Assembly: GCA_963978905.1 (NCBI GenBank)
Contig: OZ022260.1
Span: 14,931,725-14,995,724, forward strand
Direction: 5' to 3'
Source: Trichostrongylus colubriformis
Taxonomy: Eukaryota > Nematoda > Chromadorea > Rhabditida > Trichostrongylidae
DNA: 64,000 nt
This document shows, in pieces, positions 34,859 through 45,800 of this stretch. A program made the translations under genes and the position numbers. Numbering within the stretch: the stretch's first letter is position 1; each line of letters begins with the position of its first letter. Below the pieces are notes generated by a model. It was not told the DNA's origin. It was given only the letters and a program-made list of their open reading frames with translations, and did no database searches.

Positions 34859-36630
34859 ATGTTTCCCATCAGTGGTGCTTCATATGCAACGAACGGTTTC
34901 TCTTTCTTGAAAACTGCTCAAAGAAAGGGTAGGGTCCTCGCAATCGCAGGATGCACCAATTCTGGAAAGACCACTATTGCTAATATGCTGAAGGAAAAGG
35001 TAACAAATTTTTTATATTGATCTTTTCCTCTTAGAAAAATCTATGAGTTGTAGTTTATCGAAGAAGGCGCAACAGTTCACGTTATTCACCAAGATGAGTT
35101 TTTCTATCCGGAAGAGAAGGTACTTTTAATTTTACTTTCCCCTTCTTTTGCTATAAATCATTTAAGAAGGTTCAGGTCGAGAAGGTTCAACGAAAAAAAG
35201 GCAGCAAACCGAGTTTTTATTACAACTACGATTGCGTATCTGCTTATGATCATAGAGAGCTTGTCAATAACATTAAAGCGGTGGGTGCGATTTTGGATTT
35301 TTTAAGGAAATGGCAGTTTCGCGTTCCAGTTGATCAAGGTGGTACGCGATATACGATACATCGTCGGTATACCGTACCTACAACTCAATCAGGCACATTA
35401 AAGGCACCAGTAGAAGTAAAGGAAAACTGAGATCTGGGAGTACATGTTTTCTGAAAACGAGCCTTCTATTCCAGAATAGGTCATATATGGCGAAAATCGC
35501 ATTGGAAAAACGCGGCTTGCGGTCTCATGACGACCCCGCAGCACGGCATGTCGTTATGCGGTCATGCGTCCGGGCGAGTCGCCGGGAAGGGGCGGGACAA
35601 CGATCGCAGACGGCTGGTTCAGACTCTGGCATGTCTTCAGTCCACTCCGGCTAGAGACGCAGAGGACGAGGGAGAAGGGGGATTTTCGGGTTCCTGTTGC
35701 TCGGTTTTTTCGCAGCTTCATGTCGTTCTTTCTCTACTCTTATATTGCTGAGCACCTCTACTTTCACACCTCCCTCCCCGATTTGCCTACTGTACCCCTC
35801 GCGGTGTCTTTGAGTTTATTGTCATGTTGCTGTAGTTGCACACTTTAGCTCAGTACCTGTCAGTGCCTGGAGACACCTAAACATTGAGGGACGCTGCGCG
35901 CTGGGGTTTCGTTCTTGTGCCAGAGATAGACGATGAGAAAGTCCTGCGTTCTCCATGCTGGGTCGCTATGCAACGTGGAACCTTCCTGAGCAGTTGGACT
36001 GCATATAGTGGTTATAGTATCTTGCGTACATCCATATCGTGAGGTGCATACTGTACGTAGAAAACCGGAAAAGGTTACTGTAGTATCAGTACCTCAAATG
36101 ATGGTCAACCTACGAACCTCGGACTTTATTGTTATTTTCGATCTCTTACCAGCAATGCTTGGAGCGAAATAAATTCTGAAAACGAAGTAGATGGGAGAGG
36201 AATGAGGTATATACAGCAGCAGAACAGTAATTTTACTCACTTGTACAGGCTTCACTTACTTATGACTACACTGTGGTCGAGGGCAACATGTTGACAGAAT
36301 GCATCGATATTCTCACGCTATGTGATCGCGTAATGTTCTTCACATTAGATCTGGTGCGTACATAGTATATTCATCGTTTTTTCCTTTTTATTCAAGTCAT
36401 TCTTATAGGAAACTTGCCGCCGTCGTCGTAGTAAGCGTAGTTATGACCCTCCAGACATGCCCGGCTATTTCGACGAAGTCGTATGGCCCGCGTATCAGCA
36501 ACATTTGCAGAGAGCTCAAATCTTTGCGAGGGAAAATGGTCGTATTTCATTTTTCGACGTCACCACTGACTCGGATCGTCCTAATCTCGAGTTCATGAAT
36601 TCGGCAAGAATTTTCTTTTATTTCGATTGA
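34859..36630 (+). CDS. nmrk-1: Nicotinamide riboside kinase module (5 exons; probable N-terminal half of a fusion with MOCS2B)
   Basis: Exons 34859-34999, 35054-35119, 35176-35280, 36249-36353 and 36409 onward, all in phase. CTCAG ends 2 nt before the ATG at 34859, a strong spliced-leader acceptor. Motifs: Walker A GCTNSGKTT; VIHQDEFFYPEE, holding the acidic residue expected at the active site; FYYNYDCVSAYD; DYTVVEGNML; RRRRSKRSYDPPDMPGYFD; VWPAYQQHL. NMRK phosphorylates nicotinamide riboside to NMN for NAD+ salvage in the cytosol. If exon 5 is read straight through it stops at TGA 36628 (212 aa). If a GC donor at 36604 is used, exon 5 ends at 36603 and splices in frame into the MOCS2B exon at 36808, giving one 367-aa protein. 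The helix after FFDVTTDSDRPNLEF would then be completed by LIRSLCNDFVRI, as the kinase C-terminus needs. Confidence 0.92.
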
Positions 36631-36807
36631 TCTGGTGTTTTATATTGTGCTGGTGGTGAGACTTTGCTTCGAAGTCCCTCTCCTCTTTTTGAGCATCTTG
36701 AAATACGTTTACTGCTTTTGTCCCTATTGACAAATATCCGCATATTTTCAAGGGCGCACTGATAGGCAAAAGTGTGGAACCGCTTGAGTTTGACCTATTT
36801 CTTTTAG
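36604..36807 (+). other. Candidate GC-AG intron joining NMRK to MOCS2B
   Basis: AATTCG|GCAAGA at 36604 resembles a GC-type donor; the acceptor CTATTTCTTTTAG ends at 36807. Phase is 0 on both sides. The next exon has an in-frame TAG immediately before it (inside the acceptor) and no ATG suitable as a start, so it must be reached by splicing. No GT donor in exon 5 gives a better solution (GTCACC inside FFDV is the only phase-0 alternative seen). Confidence 0.55.
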
Positions 36808-39800
36808 CTGATCCGGTCACTCTGCAATGATTTTGTTCGCATTTGCTATGATCCTCTAGAGGTGGAAGAGACTATGCGACTTCTAGCTAGGTAATTTTCT
36901 CCTTCGATTCCTTCTGAAAATTATACGTTAAAGGCATCATTAGGGGAAAGTCGGAAGAAAAGTAAAAGAAATAGTGCATATGAAAGCCGACATGCCTAGC
37001 AATAGGACAGTGAAGAAACAGCGGATGGAATTGGCCTAAAACCCGAGAAATAGGACCCCCTTTCCACTGTTGATTCTCGAAGCGGACGACCTGTCCGTCA
37101 AGAGGGGAGTAGTCTGATCTAGTTTTCCATTGGCATGTTGCCAAGTAAACACAGGGGAATTGTTTGGAAAGACGACAACATCTATTTCTTGAGTGAGTTT
37201 CACGCTAAAACTGCGAAAGCGCGCCGCAAAACCCCCGATCCTACCCCATCTCCTCGATCGCTCTCACCCCAATCAATCGGGAATTACGTCATCGAGAGGC
37301 GGAGCCACTGAGTGGCAGAGGCGGAGCCCCTGAACGCTTCGCCGTTTTGCAGCGCTTCTACAGCTCGGAGGGGCGCTTTTTCACCGGGATTTCGCCGCAG
37401 ATAGCCTTCTTAGGCCCAGGACTACCATGTGAGTGACTTCTTCTTGGGATTTCTCCACTATTGCCTACCCCTAATGATGTCTTTAAGTATTCACTGTCTT
37501 CAGTCCATCATGCGCAGCTTCCTCAGTGTTTGTGGAAACCACTCCTGACAGCTGCGGTGGTAGCAGAATAATGCGAGTGGACTACGACTGCCATGATGAA
37601 ATGGCTCACAAGGTTTCACATTATCAGCTTGATAAATCAGTTTCTGGTAATATCTTCTGAATGTTCCAGGAGTTGCGGAAGCTTTGTAAGCAAATACGAG
37701 ACAAGTACCCCTCTTTAGAACGTGTTGTGATTTTTCACAGGTAACTTCAACATGTCCATAGCTTGCCATAGTGAAAAAGGCTTACGTCGCTTAGGCTAAA
37801 AATAAGGAATAAATAGGTAGATTCAGATAGGAGGAGCAGTCTGAATGAAATTATGGGTAATCCGCGTGAGGTAGAAGAAACAAAAGACATCAAAAGAGAA
37901 GAAGTGATTACAATGCAGAAGTAGACGTTAGGAACGTTAGGAATAGGGAGTAGTTCATACTTGGCCTCTCGAGACTTACTAATATCATTCACGAGATCAG
38001 GAATTCGCGCGTAACCATATACGCTCTACTGTTCTTGTCTACGCTCTTTCCCAAGTGGCTCACTTATAAGCTTCCTTCTTCCCGCCTTATGCTTGGGCTT
38101 GGGCCACCCTCAGCCGCGTTCATACTTTGCAGTGGCGGCTACATGGCGTGGCTGCGTGTCTCTGCGTTTCCGCCTGTGCCACCCTGTCTCGTCACCTGAG
38201 TCGTCTCTGTAACTTACCCGTGGCACTTGGACTCCCTACCTGTCAACGCAGCAACTCCCTGCCGGCGCAAAGTATGAACGCGACCTTCACACACTGCAGC
38301 ACCGGTTTCGACGGTGGCAGCATGATGAGTATACATAGGGGTTTGAGAGAGCGGTCCACTAGCTCGAGTGTAATAGAACTTCTACGGCTTACCAGTAAAA
38401 TATTAATGTCTTCAAATTAATGCCGGGTCTAATGGGTTCAGCGAAAATAATCAAACAGATTCAAAAATTATTACGATTAGAGGAACGAGGCAGGTCGGGG
38501 CTACCGGAAGCATAATTGTTTTGTTGTAGAACCCGACCTAAAATCGTTCACTGGCGCTTCAACGGTAGCGGAGCGATCGATCGAGTTGTTTGAGGTGACC
38601 ACTTTCAGAATTGGTGTGGTTTCTGCAGGTGAAGTATCGGTGATAGTGGCCACTTCATCTCCTAACCAAAAAGACGCTCTAAACGCCACCGAAATGGCTG
38701 TTAGTGGTCTGAAAAGCATAACTTCGATATGGAAAAAGGTAGTCAAATGTTCTTCGTTCATTTTATATCGTTCTACTACAGTGTGTCCCAAAAGTATAGG
38801 TCTACCCTATTTTTCATCCATATCCCCAGAATTCACCAGTGATTCTTTTCCAAATTTTTATCTGTGGTACCTGATCACTGTAGCGATCAAACGCCTGAGT
38901 AAAATTGGTGACATAACATTGCAAAATTTTATTTGCTTTTTTTTCAAAAACAAGGGTGTCCCAAAAGTATAGGTCCACTCAGCTTTTCTGCGTTGCTTCC
39001 ATCGAAAGGTAAGTTGTGAAGTAGATGTGTTGACGCATCCTTCTGAGATTCACTCTACAGTGCCATGCCACGCGGCACGCATTTATCCGAGTACGAAAAA
39101 GGACAAATTCTGGCCTACAAGGCTGTGGGACTCAGCAATCGCAAAATTTCTGAGAAGATGGACTGTCCCACAACTTTATCAGCACCCTCTGTTGCACCAT
39201 GGACCTGTACGGAACGAAAAAAAAGAAGTGGAAGGCTGCAGAAGCTTTCTGAGAGGCAGAAGCGTCGGATCCTCAACGCTGCGTCCAATTCCAGACAGGA
39301 TGTTTGTCGGCTGTGCAGGGAAGTGGCACTTACTGCATCGAAAAGCACTGTGCACCGTCTCCTCAAGTCGTCTCCTCACATCGTGCGAAGACGGTTTTCG
39401 TCCACGCCATACCTCACGAGGGCGCACGAAGCGGCTCGAATCTATTTTGCCAAGCAAAATGTCAGCTGGGCATCAATGGGATGAGGTAGTCTGCAGGGTT
39501 TCATTATTGACGTAGTACAGCTCGCTATCGCTGATACAGGCGTATCAGCGATAGCGTTACCGATACCTTTTCTGATGAGAAAAGTCCAAATTAGATGAAC
39601 CCGATGGCTTGGCAAGTCACTGGAAGGATTTGAGGAAGGAGCCGTGCCACTTCTCGAGGCGCGGATTTACTGTAGGTAATGTTATAGTTTGGGCCGCCTT
39701 CTCTCGCTTTTGTAAGAGCAGGATACTATTCATCACGCATCGTATGGATTTCAGGGCATATCAGGACGTTCTAGAAAATAATTCACCACCATATAAACAG

Positions 39801-40451
39801 TGGTACATACATACATTAGGCGCCAGTTCCCTGCACAGCCGACAAACACCTTTCTGGAAGTGGACGCAGCGTAGAGATCCGACGCTTCTGCCTCTCAGAA
39901 AGCTTCTGCAGTCTTCCACTTCTCTTTTTCGTTCCGTACCAGCCCATCTTCTCAGAAATTTTGCGATTGCTGAGTCCCACAGCCTTGTAGGCCAGAATTT
40001 GTCCTTTTCCGTACTCGAATAAGTGCGTACCGCGTGGCAGGCACTGTAGAGTAAAACTCAGAAGGATGCGTCAACACGTTTACTTCACAACTTACCTTTC
40101 GATGGAAGCAATGCGGAAAAGCTGAGTGGACCTTTACTTTTGGGACACCCTTGTTTTTGAAAAAAAAAGCAAATAAAATTTTGCAATGTTATGTCACCAA
40201 TTTTACTCATGCGTTTGGTCGCTACAGTGATCAGGTACAACAGATATAAATTTAGAAAGGAATCGCTGGTCCATTTTGGAGATATGGATGAAAAATAGGG
40301 TGGACCTATACTTTTGAAACACACTGTATTTTCGTATCTTTCCATTTCACAGGAACCATGTGAGAATGGTGACAGTTCATGGAAGGGAAATGGGGTAACA
40401 CGCCATGAAAATAGTGACGAAGAAACAACGGAAGATAACGGTTTCGTCTAG
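36808..40451 (+). CDS. mocs2b: Molybdopterin synthase large subunit (MoaE/MOCS2B) module, 5 exons
   Basis: Exons 36808-36890, 37504-37612, 37670-37740, 38609-38738 and 40353-40451 (TAG 40449) join in phase. MoaE features: a start strand FVRICYDPLEVEET, CAASSVFVETT (family CGAISLFVGTT), RVDYDCHDEMAHK (family LEYEAY--MA), LRKLCKQIRDKYP--ERVVIFHR, GVVSAGEVSVIVATSSPNQKDAL, and LKSITSIWKKE, where both conserved lysines of the LK-x4-WKKE active-site strand are kept. The enzyme uses MoaD/MOCS2A thiocarboxylate to put the dithiolene sulfurs into molybdopterin. The usual Gly and Arg of FxGTTR are replaced here (VETTPDS). There is no start codon, so it is probably the C-terminal domain of the NMRK fusion. 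Introns carry a piggyBac-type MITE, a Tourist-like MITE and a whole Tc1-like element. Confidence 0.9.
36932..37482 (-). mobile_element. piggyBac-type MITE (family C, copy 2), 551 bp, in a MOCS2B intron
   Basis: Flanked by TTAA at 36928-36931 and 37483-37486; ends AGGCATCATTAGGGG and CCCCTAATGATGTCT. It is the reverse orientation of the 28405 copy, the same length, and largely alignable (TTGGCATGTTGCCAAGTAAA, GCGCCGCAAAAC, GGGATTTCGCCGCAGATAG). Confidence 0.85.
38113..38287. mobile_element. Tourist-like MITE (family A, copy 6)
   Basis: About 175 bp from GCCGCGTTCATACTTTGCAG to CGCAAAGTATGAACGCGACC with the family interior (GGCGTGGCTGCGTGTCTCTG, TGCCACCCTGTCTCGTCACC). It is in the MOCS2B intron between exons 3 and 4. 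The flanking trinucleotide is eroded (TCA). Confidence 0.75.
38779..40326 (+). mobile_element. Tc1-like transposon with doubled (IR/DR) ends, defective, in a MOCS2B intron
   Basis: Ends CAGTGTGTCCCAAAAGTATA and its inverse, flanked by TA (38777-38778 and 40327-40328). Each end has a second internal copy of the motif (GGTGTCCCAAAAGTATAGG at about 38956, inverse at about 40130), the IR/DR layout. The plus-strand transposase starts near 39065: GTHLSEYEKGQILAYKAVGL (helix-turn-helix start), RKRSGRLQKLSERQKRRI, then FSDEK near 39570, SRRGFTVGNVIVWAAFS and MDFRAYQDVLE. A short perfect hairpin (CGCTATCGCTGATAC, about 39531-39559) interrupts it. The right arm (about 39820-40080) is an inverted copy of the transposase 5' region, so the C-terminus was replaced. 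Confidence 0.88.
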
Positions 40452-42832
40452 CTGAGCAGGTTGCTTACTTTTTTATATGTATTCACCACGAAATTCATTT
40501 ATTATTCACTCGTTTTAATACCTTGCATGGTTTTGGTGGGATCACTCTCGTTGAAATCAGACGACAGTAAGCGATATCAATAAGGATTTAGGTCGCAACA
40601 AAACGGTTCGGCCAAACTAGCTTAACGTTTACTGCAACAACTGTTGGAGGATCTCAGCCATTGAAAATGGGTGCGTTCTGATGAGTCTACTACCTAGCCT
40701 TACCAAAGGCTTCGGGTCCATTGTAGGACTATTTTTGTTGCATTATTCAGTCCATGTAGCACTATTGAAGAGGTTGCCTTTATAATATTTTGTGAGGGTC
40801 TGTGTATTAGATATTGAGCTTTAATTAATGTCGAAGAATGTGATATTGCTTAGTAATTAGCTATGTCCTTTCTGAATTGGAAAGACCGAAACGAGCCTAC
40901 ATTAGCTCATCCTGAGCTCCACGAAAATTCGGTGTGGCTACAGCACTCGTAAACGAAACTACCAGAGGTGGTGATCGGCTTTAGTGAATGGGAATTCGAA
41001 GGAGACCGCCTGAAACGACAAAAGATGTGAGAAGTGGAAAGATCTGAGACATAGACGACATACCGGCCAGATCGAGTGGTAGGCAGTGCTACGCCTACGG
41101 CAGTGTGCGAAATCTACGCATATGCTGAATGTTGTTTCCACGTGAAGAAGAGGGGAATTTAATAGGGTTATCGTGAAACATGTTTGAAAATTTCAACATA
41201 TTTGATCATTAACATTTCCAATATAGTCTGAGTTGTACCATGAACTGGATTCACTCTTCCGTGACTGAAATTAGTTAATACTATCCACATTTCGTTTACA
41301 TTCTAGCCAGTGTGAGGAGAATCGTGAAGTTTCGTACTTCCAGAACGATTGCGCCTTAATTTCGTCTGTATATTGTGTTCATGAGAATAAATAACGACAG
41401 TTTTTATTGCGAAACCGTTGCCACAAGAATTAGGTGCCATAGAAACTTATCTAATCTAGTCTTTTTTGTACACAAATACTTGAAGGTTTGGTAGGGGTAA
41501 TTGGGCTGTATCATTCATTCCTGTCTTTGATCCGCCTTATCTTTGATGCTAATCAGTGGACGTATTCGTTACGAAAGCCGATAATACCTCAAGCACAACG
41601 TAGTTCGATCGATATGGCTGTATACGATACGATAAGTATCCCTCTACTATCATTTTTATTCTACACCTCAGGTTCGGCGAAGTTGACTCTAGGGGGCGGG
41701 CTCTGTTGTGAGAGGCGGGGCTTGTCATAAGTACACATCTTTATTTTAGCTTCACCACAACAACGATAAACACAACTTGGTTAGACGTAATACGAGTACA
41801 TGGCGGTTTCTTTTTATCTCCTTATTTGACCTTGAATTTGACTATCTTTGAACTTACGCTGAGCGGCTGCATACACCCCCTGCGGGTCCGCAGGGTCCGT
41901 TCACTCCCGTGTCGGCCGTTGCGGCTACCTCTGGGTCCCAAGGACCAGGTCGGCGTGGGGGACGTTCAGACCCACCATCAGAGATGAAGCACTAGCATTC
42001 TCGTGGGGAAATAACCCCCGTGCTGATGTTACATCCGCTTTTATACCCGTAGTCGCAAGGAAGGCGGAGCTTAATTGAGCATCATGAGCTCAGGGCTCAT
42101 GACACTTTGCAAGGCACTTGAAGGTGAGTCACTCAAAACTGTCATTTTCGATAATTTCTCACCACTTTTTGGAATTCTCGGAGCCGAAAAAAAATGGTCA
42201 CAATTTTGTGCTTCACGTCCGTGTTTCTAAAAAACGCAAAAATCGTTTTCAAAAAGAGATGCTTGACGTTCTGGAATGACCTCTTCCGTCAGAGCCTCTC
42301 ACTCAATGGATCATCATGAAACGTAAAAAGTTCAATACTCAGTGAGCAGTAGGGTTGGTGTACGGTAAAGGAATCGTGAAAGGTGTGATGGTAGGAATCA
42401 CAAAATCTTCTTACTACTAACAAGATTATAGGATTCTATTTTACGTGACAAGTAGGAAGAAAAGTCATAGTTCAAGTTTTTATGCATTGTTTATGCATGA
42501 TTACAATAATAATTATTAATAATAATATCTACCCATAAATTATGAACGATTCCTCAAATGTGCGTCGTGTACATGTCGAAAGACTGATGTGGCAATGGTG
42601 GACTGTGGTGCTGACAAACAAGAACAGAACAGCCCAGAGAATTCTAAGTGGCTAGGACTTTCGCTTGGGTATATTACAGGAGGGACCGATGCTACGTCGC
42701 GAACGGGACATGCGTCGTCGCATCGGTCCTTCTTTCACTATACTCTTTTCTAGAAGGCGAAGTCGGGAACCAAAATAGAGAAGCATGCGGCGCGATGCCT
42801 CATCCCACTCTCCAGCATCACATTATTACCAC
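40452..42832. other. Spacer between MOCS2B and minus-strand exons
   Basis: No gene supported. It holds repeat G copy 2 (41480-41720), an AATAAA at about 41386, and a GC-rich block at 41866-42030 with small hairpins (CTGCGGGTCCGCAG) that may be a structured RNA or a retroelement piece. A GACCGATG/CATCGGTC stem lies at about 42684-42726. Nothing else is recognised. Confidence 0.4.
41480..41720 (+). repeat. Dispersed repeat G, copy 2
   Basis: Homologous to 28965-29170, with the same order of motifs (CTTTGATGCTAATCAGTGGACG, ACGAAAGCCGATA, GATAAGTATCCCTCTAC, TTCGGCGAAGTTGACTCTAG). About 75-80% by eye. Confidence 0.55.
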
Positions 42833-45800
42833 TGGTATAGTTTAATTGCGACTTTCAGAACGGTTTGCTCTGTTTCATGATTGCATCCGGATTTTCGGAA
42901 TGTTCCTATACAAGAGCTCAAATTCAACAATATGTTTGGATGCTGGAATGCATGCCATTTGATAGGCGGGAGGATGTCGTGCTTGAGTAGGCTTCTATTC
43001 GAGGCGGTGATAACGACGTTTTCTTCATTGGAGTCCTGCAAATAAAAGTGCATCAGTTTGTTTACATAAACTATGTTACAGTATACCAGGGGTGTGCACC
43101 CCGTGTAAGTCATAGCACTTTTCACTATGGTGATCTGTGTAATTGCTTTACCTCAAATAATTCCAACATAATCCAGTCCTACGACTTTCTTTACATGGGC
43201 CAGACACTCACTTTGAGAACCCTATCTTTTTTCATAACTATTTTTGTAAAGGACGTGACTGTACTGGAAGAGTCGTTAGAAAGACGTGAATTCTGCCATG
43301 ACGAGGGGGGGGGGGGGGGGGGGGTTGGCGTGTGACGCGCCAGCATGAAACGCTAAGGTATAAGGGGAACTGAATAGGCACTAGATTGAATAAGGAATAT
43401 TACTCATCTTGTATATAAGAAATATTTCTAATTTCATCAGAAAATCAATTAGATCTCCTGGAACATAATTACTATTTTACTATTATTGATTCAATATTTT
43501 GCTGAAAGATAGGAGGCAACTAACGCTGAGACGATCTAGTGCAAATGAACAAATGGACGTTCAAGATAACGAGAAATGGGCAGGTACCATAGCTTGTATC
43601 AGTATCACTGACTACTATTTATCCAACATCCTAATACATCGCTCAAGCTGTTGCGATGGGGGCAAAGGTTGGGTGAAGGTGATAAATGAGGAGGAGATTG
43701 GGTAAGGAACAAAGTTGTAGGCTGACGGGTGATTAGGATTACTCTTGAGTATTGCATATTGCAAAATTTACATCAATCACTTACCTCGTCCTTGTTAATA
43801 TCAAATTCAGCAACGCACCAGAAGCGAGGCCTATGCAGAACAGGAACCATGCCCAGGGAGTGACTGAAATTAATCTGTGTCTTACAAGACCAGAAATTTT
43901 CTTGATATGTTTTTGATTTTTGATAACTGCTGTTTATCGCCGCAGCTCGCGATGCGAAAGTTACTACAAGGATGCTGAGTTATGGGCAAAAGCTTCGGTG
44001 GCGGACGGGACTCGAACCCGCACTTCATCCTTTCCGGGGATATGTGCTAATCCATTACACTACCGACACCACCTTCACCCTAACTCAGCTTTCTGAATGG
44101 TATATTTACCATAGCTTATCAGCACTCACACGTATAACGTGTTGAGCCGGTTGGCCAATATCGGCATCGAACCGTGAAGCTAAAAGCTTTAGTAATGATT
44201 TTGATACTTTTGATTTTTGATAACTGCTGTTTATCGCCGCAGCTCGCGATGCGAAAGTTACTACAAGGATGCTGAGTTATGGGCAAAAGCAATATTCAGT
44301 AGGGGAGTTCGGACTGTTGGGATTTGTTTGACAGCACCGCACGATTCAACTTGATCAACAGGACCGTCTTTCAGTCTACTAGCCATTGACGATTAAAGAC
44401 AGTGTTCGGGATAATGTGGGTGACAGGGAATCGCATAAGGAGGCATTGAGTGAAAAACTACGGGTCTGGAAGGCCTATGCATGGCGAAATCCCCCGTGGA
44501 AGGCGCCCCCTTGAGCTGTGGCGGAGGCGGCCTCGTCAGGACAAGCCGCCTTGGACAAGGACAGCCCGCCTCCAGGCGACGTGATTAGGGGTTGGTCACG
44601 GTGCGGTTGGTCAAGGAGATCGGCAGGATTGAAAGTATCGCTGCGCGCTTTCTCACTTTTAGCTTGAAGCTCATCACATGAAAATAGATGCTGTCTCATT
44701 TCCGAACATCCCTTCATGTTGACGTCTTGGTAATGCCAATGGAAAACCTATGCGGACTACCTGCCCCTTAACGGAAAGGTCGTCCGCGCCTAGAAGCAAC
44801 GGTGGGAAGAGGTCCTACTTCTCGAGTTTTTGGCCTTTTCCATGCGTTTTTTCTCCACCGTCCTGATACAAGACATCTCGGCTTTCATATTCACTACTTC
44901 TTTAACTTTTCGTCCGGATTTTCCCGAAAGCTGCCTTTAATGACTGTGATAAATGATGGAACCGTTCTCCAGCTTGCCGACATTCTCTTCATAACGACAT
45001 GATCCTCTTCTGTTCCCTTCGAAACTCCGAGATGAGGCATTCAGGACGAAGAACACGTCGGGAGACGGCGACTCCGCTCATCCTTGACCCGGTACGTCCC
45101 TGCCACCGGAGCACCCGCATGCACGACACTATATTCTATCGGCTTCAATATTCAGATCAGTAGTATTTATGTATTGCCAACGAATCCTTTAAGATAGCAT
45201 TCATTCTGTGCGGGATGCTGCCGGGAGCAGGGCGTGGCTGCGTTCGCAAGCAGCGAGGCTGAGTGACGAGGACGAAGACGCAGAGACACGCAACCATGCC
45301 AGCTACCGGCACCGCAAAGTATAAAGGCGGCATAACATGGTCTAGTTGTATTAGTGTGAGACACAGACGATGCGCAGGAGATGACTGTAGCCTTACATTA
45401 AAATTTCGCACGGAGGTATGCGGCGTGCGAGCTATGGGTGCCGGTATAGATGGGTTCCGGGTTTGTACCCTAATGTCAGGATGCCGCATGACGATGAGCG
45501 GCGTGCGACACAGTGTGTGCGAGCTTTGCGCGTCGCGGTAGTTGGGTCTTGGAACGATTACAACGTAATGCAAATGGTGCGATACGCAGTTGACTTCTAA
45601 TCACTTCGGGACCCAACAATTTAGCTCGTCCGCATTGTTTGACTTGCGACATGCCGCAGTGCGGCATCCTGACATTAGGGTACAGACCCGATGGGTTCCA
45701 GAGCGATTACACGGTGATAACAGGGGCTCCGCGTGCAGAGGCCGTATTATCGTTATAAGACTCTACTATAGCAGTCCCCAAGCTCGCACACATCACACAA

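Noticed and set aside
35527..35848. Open frames inside the NMRK intron 3
   Set aside because: GC-rich intronic patch; translations are low quality and flanking exons splice cleanly around it.
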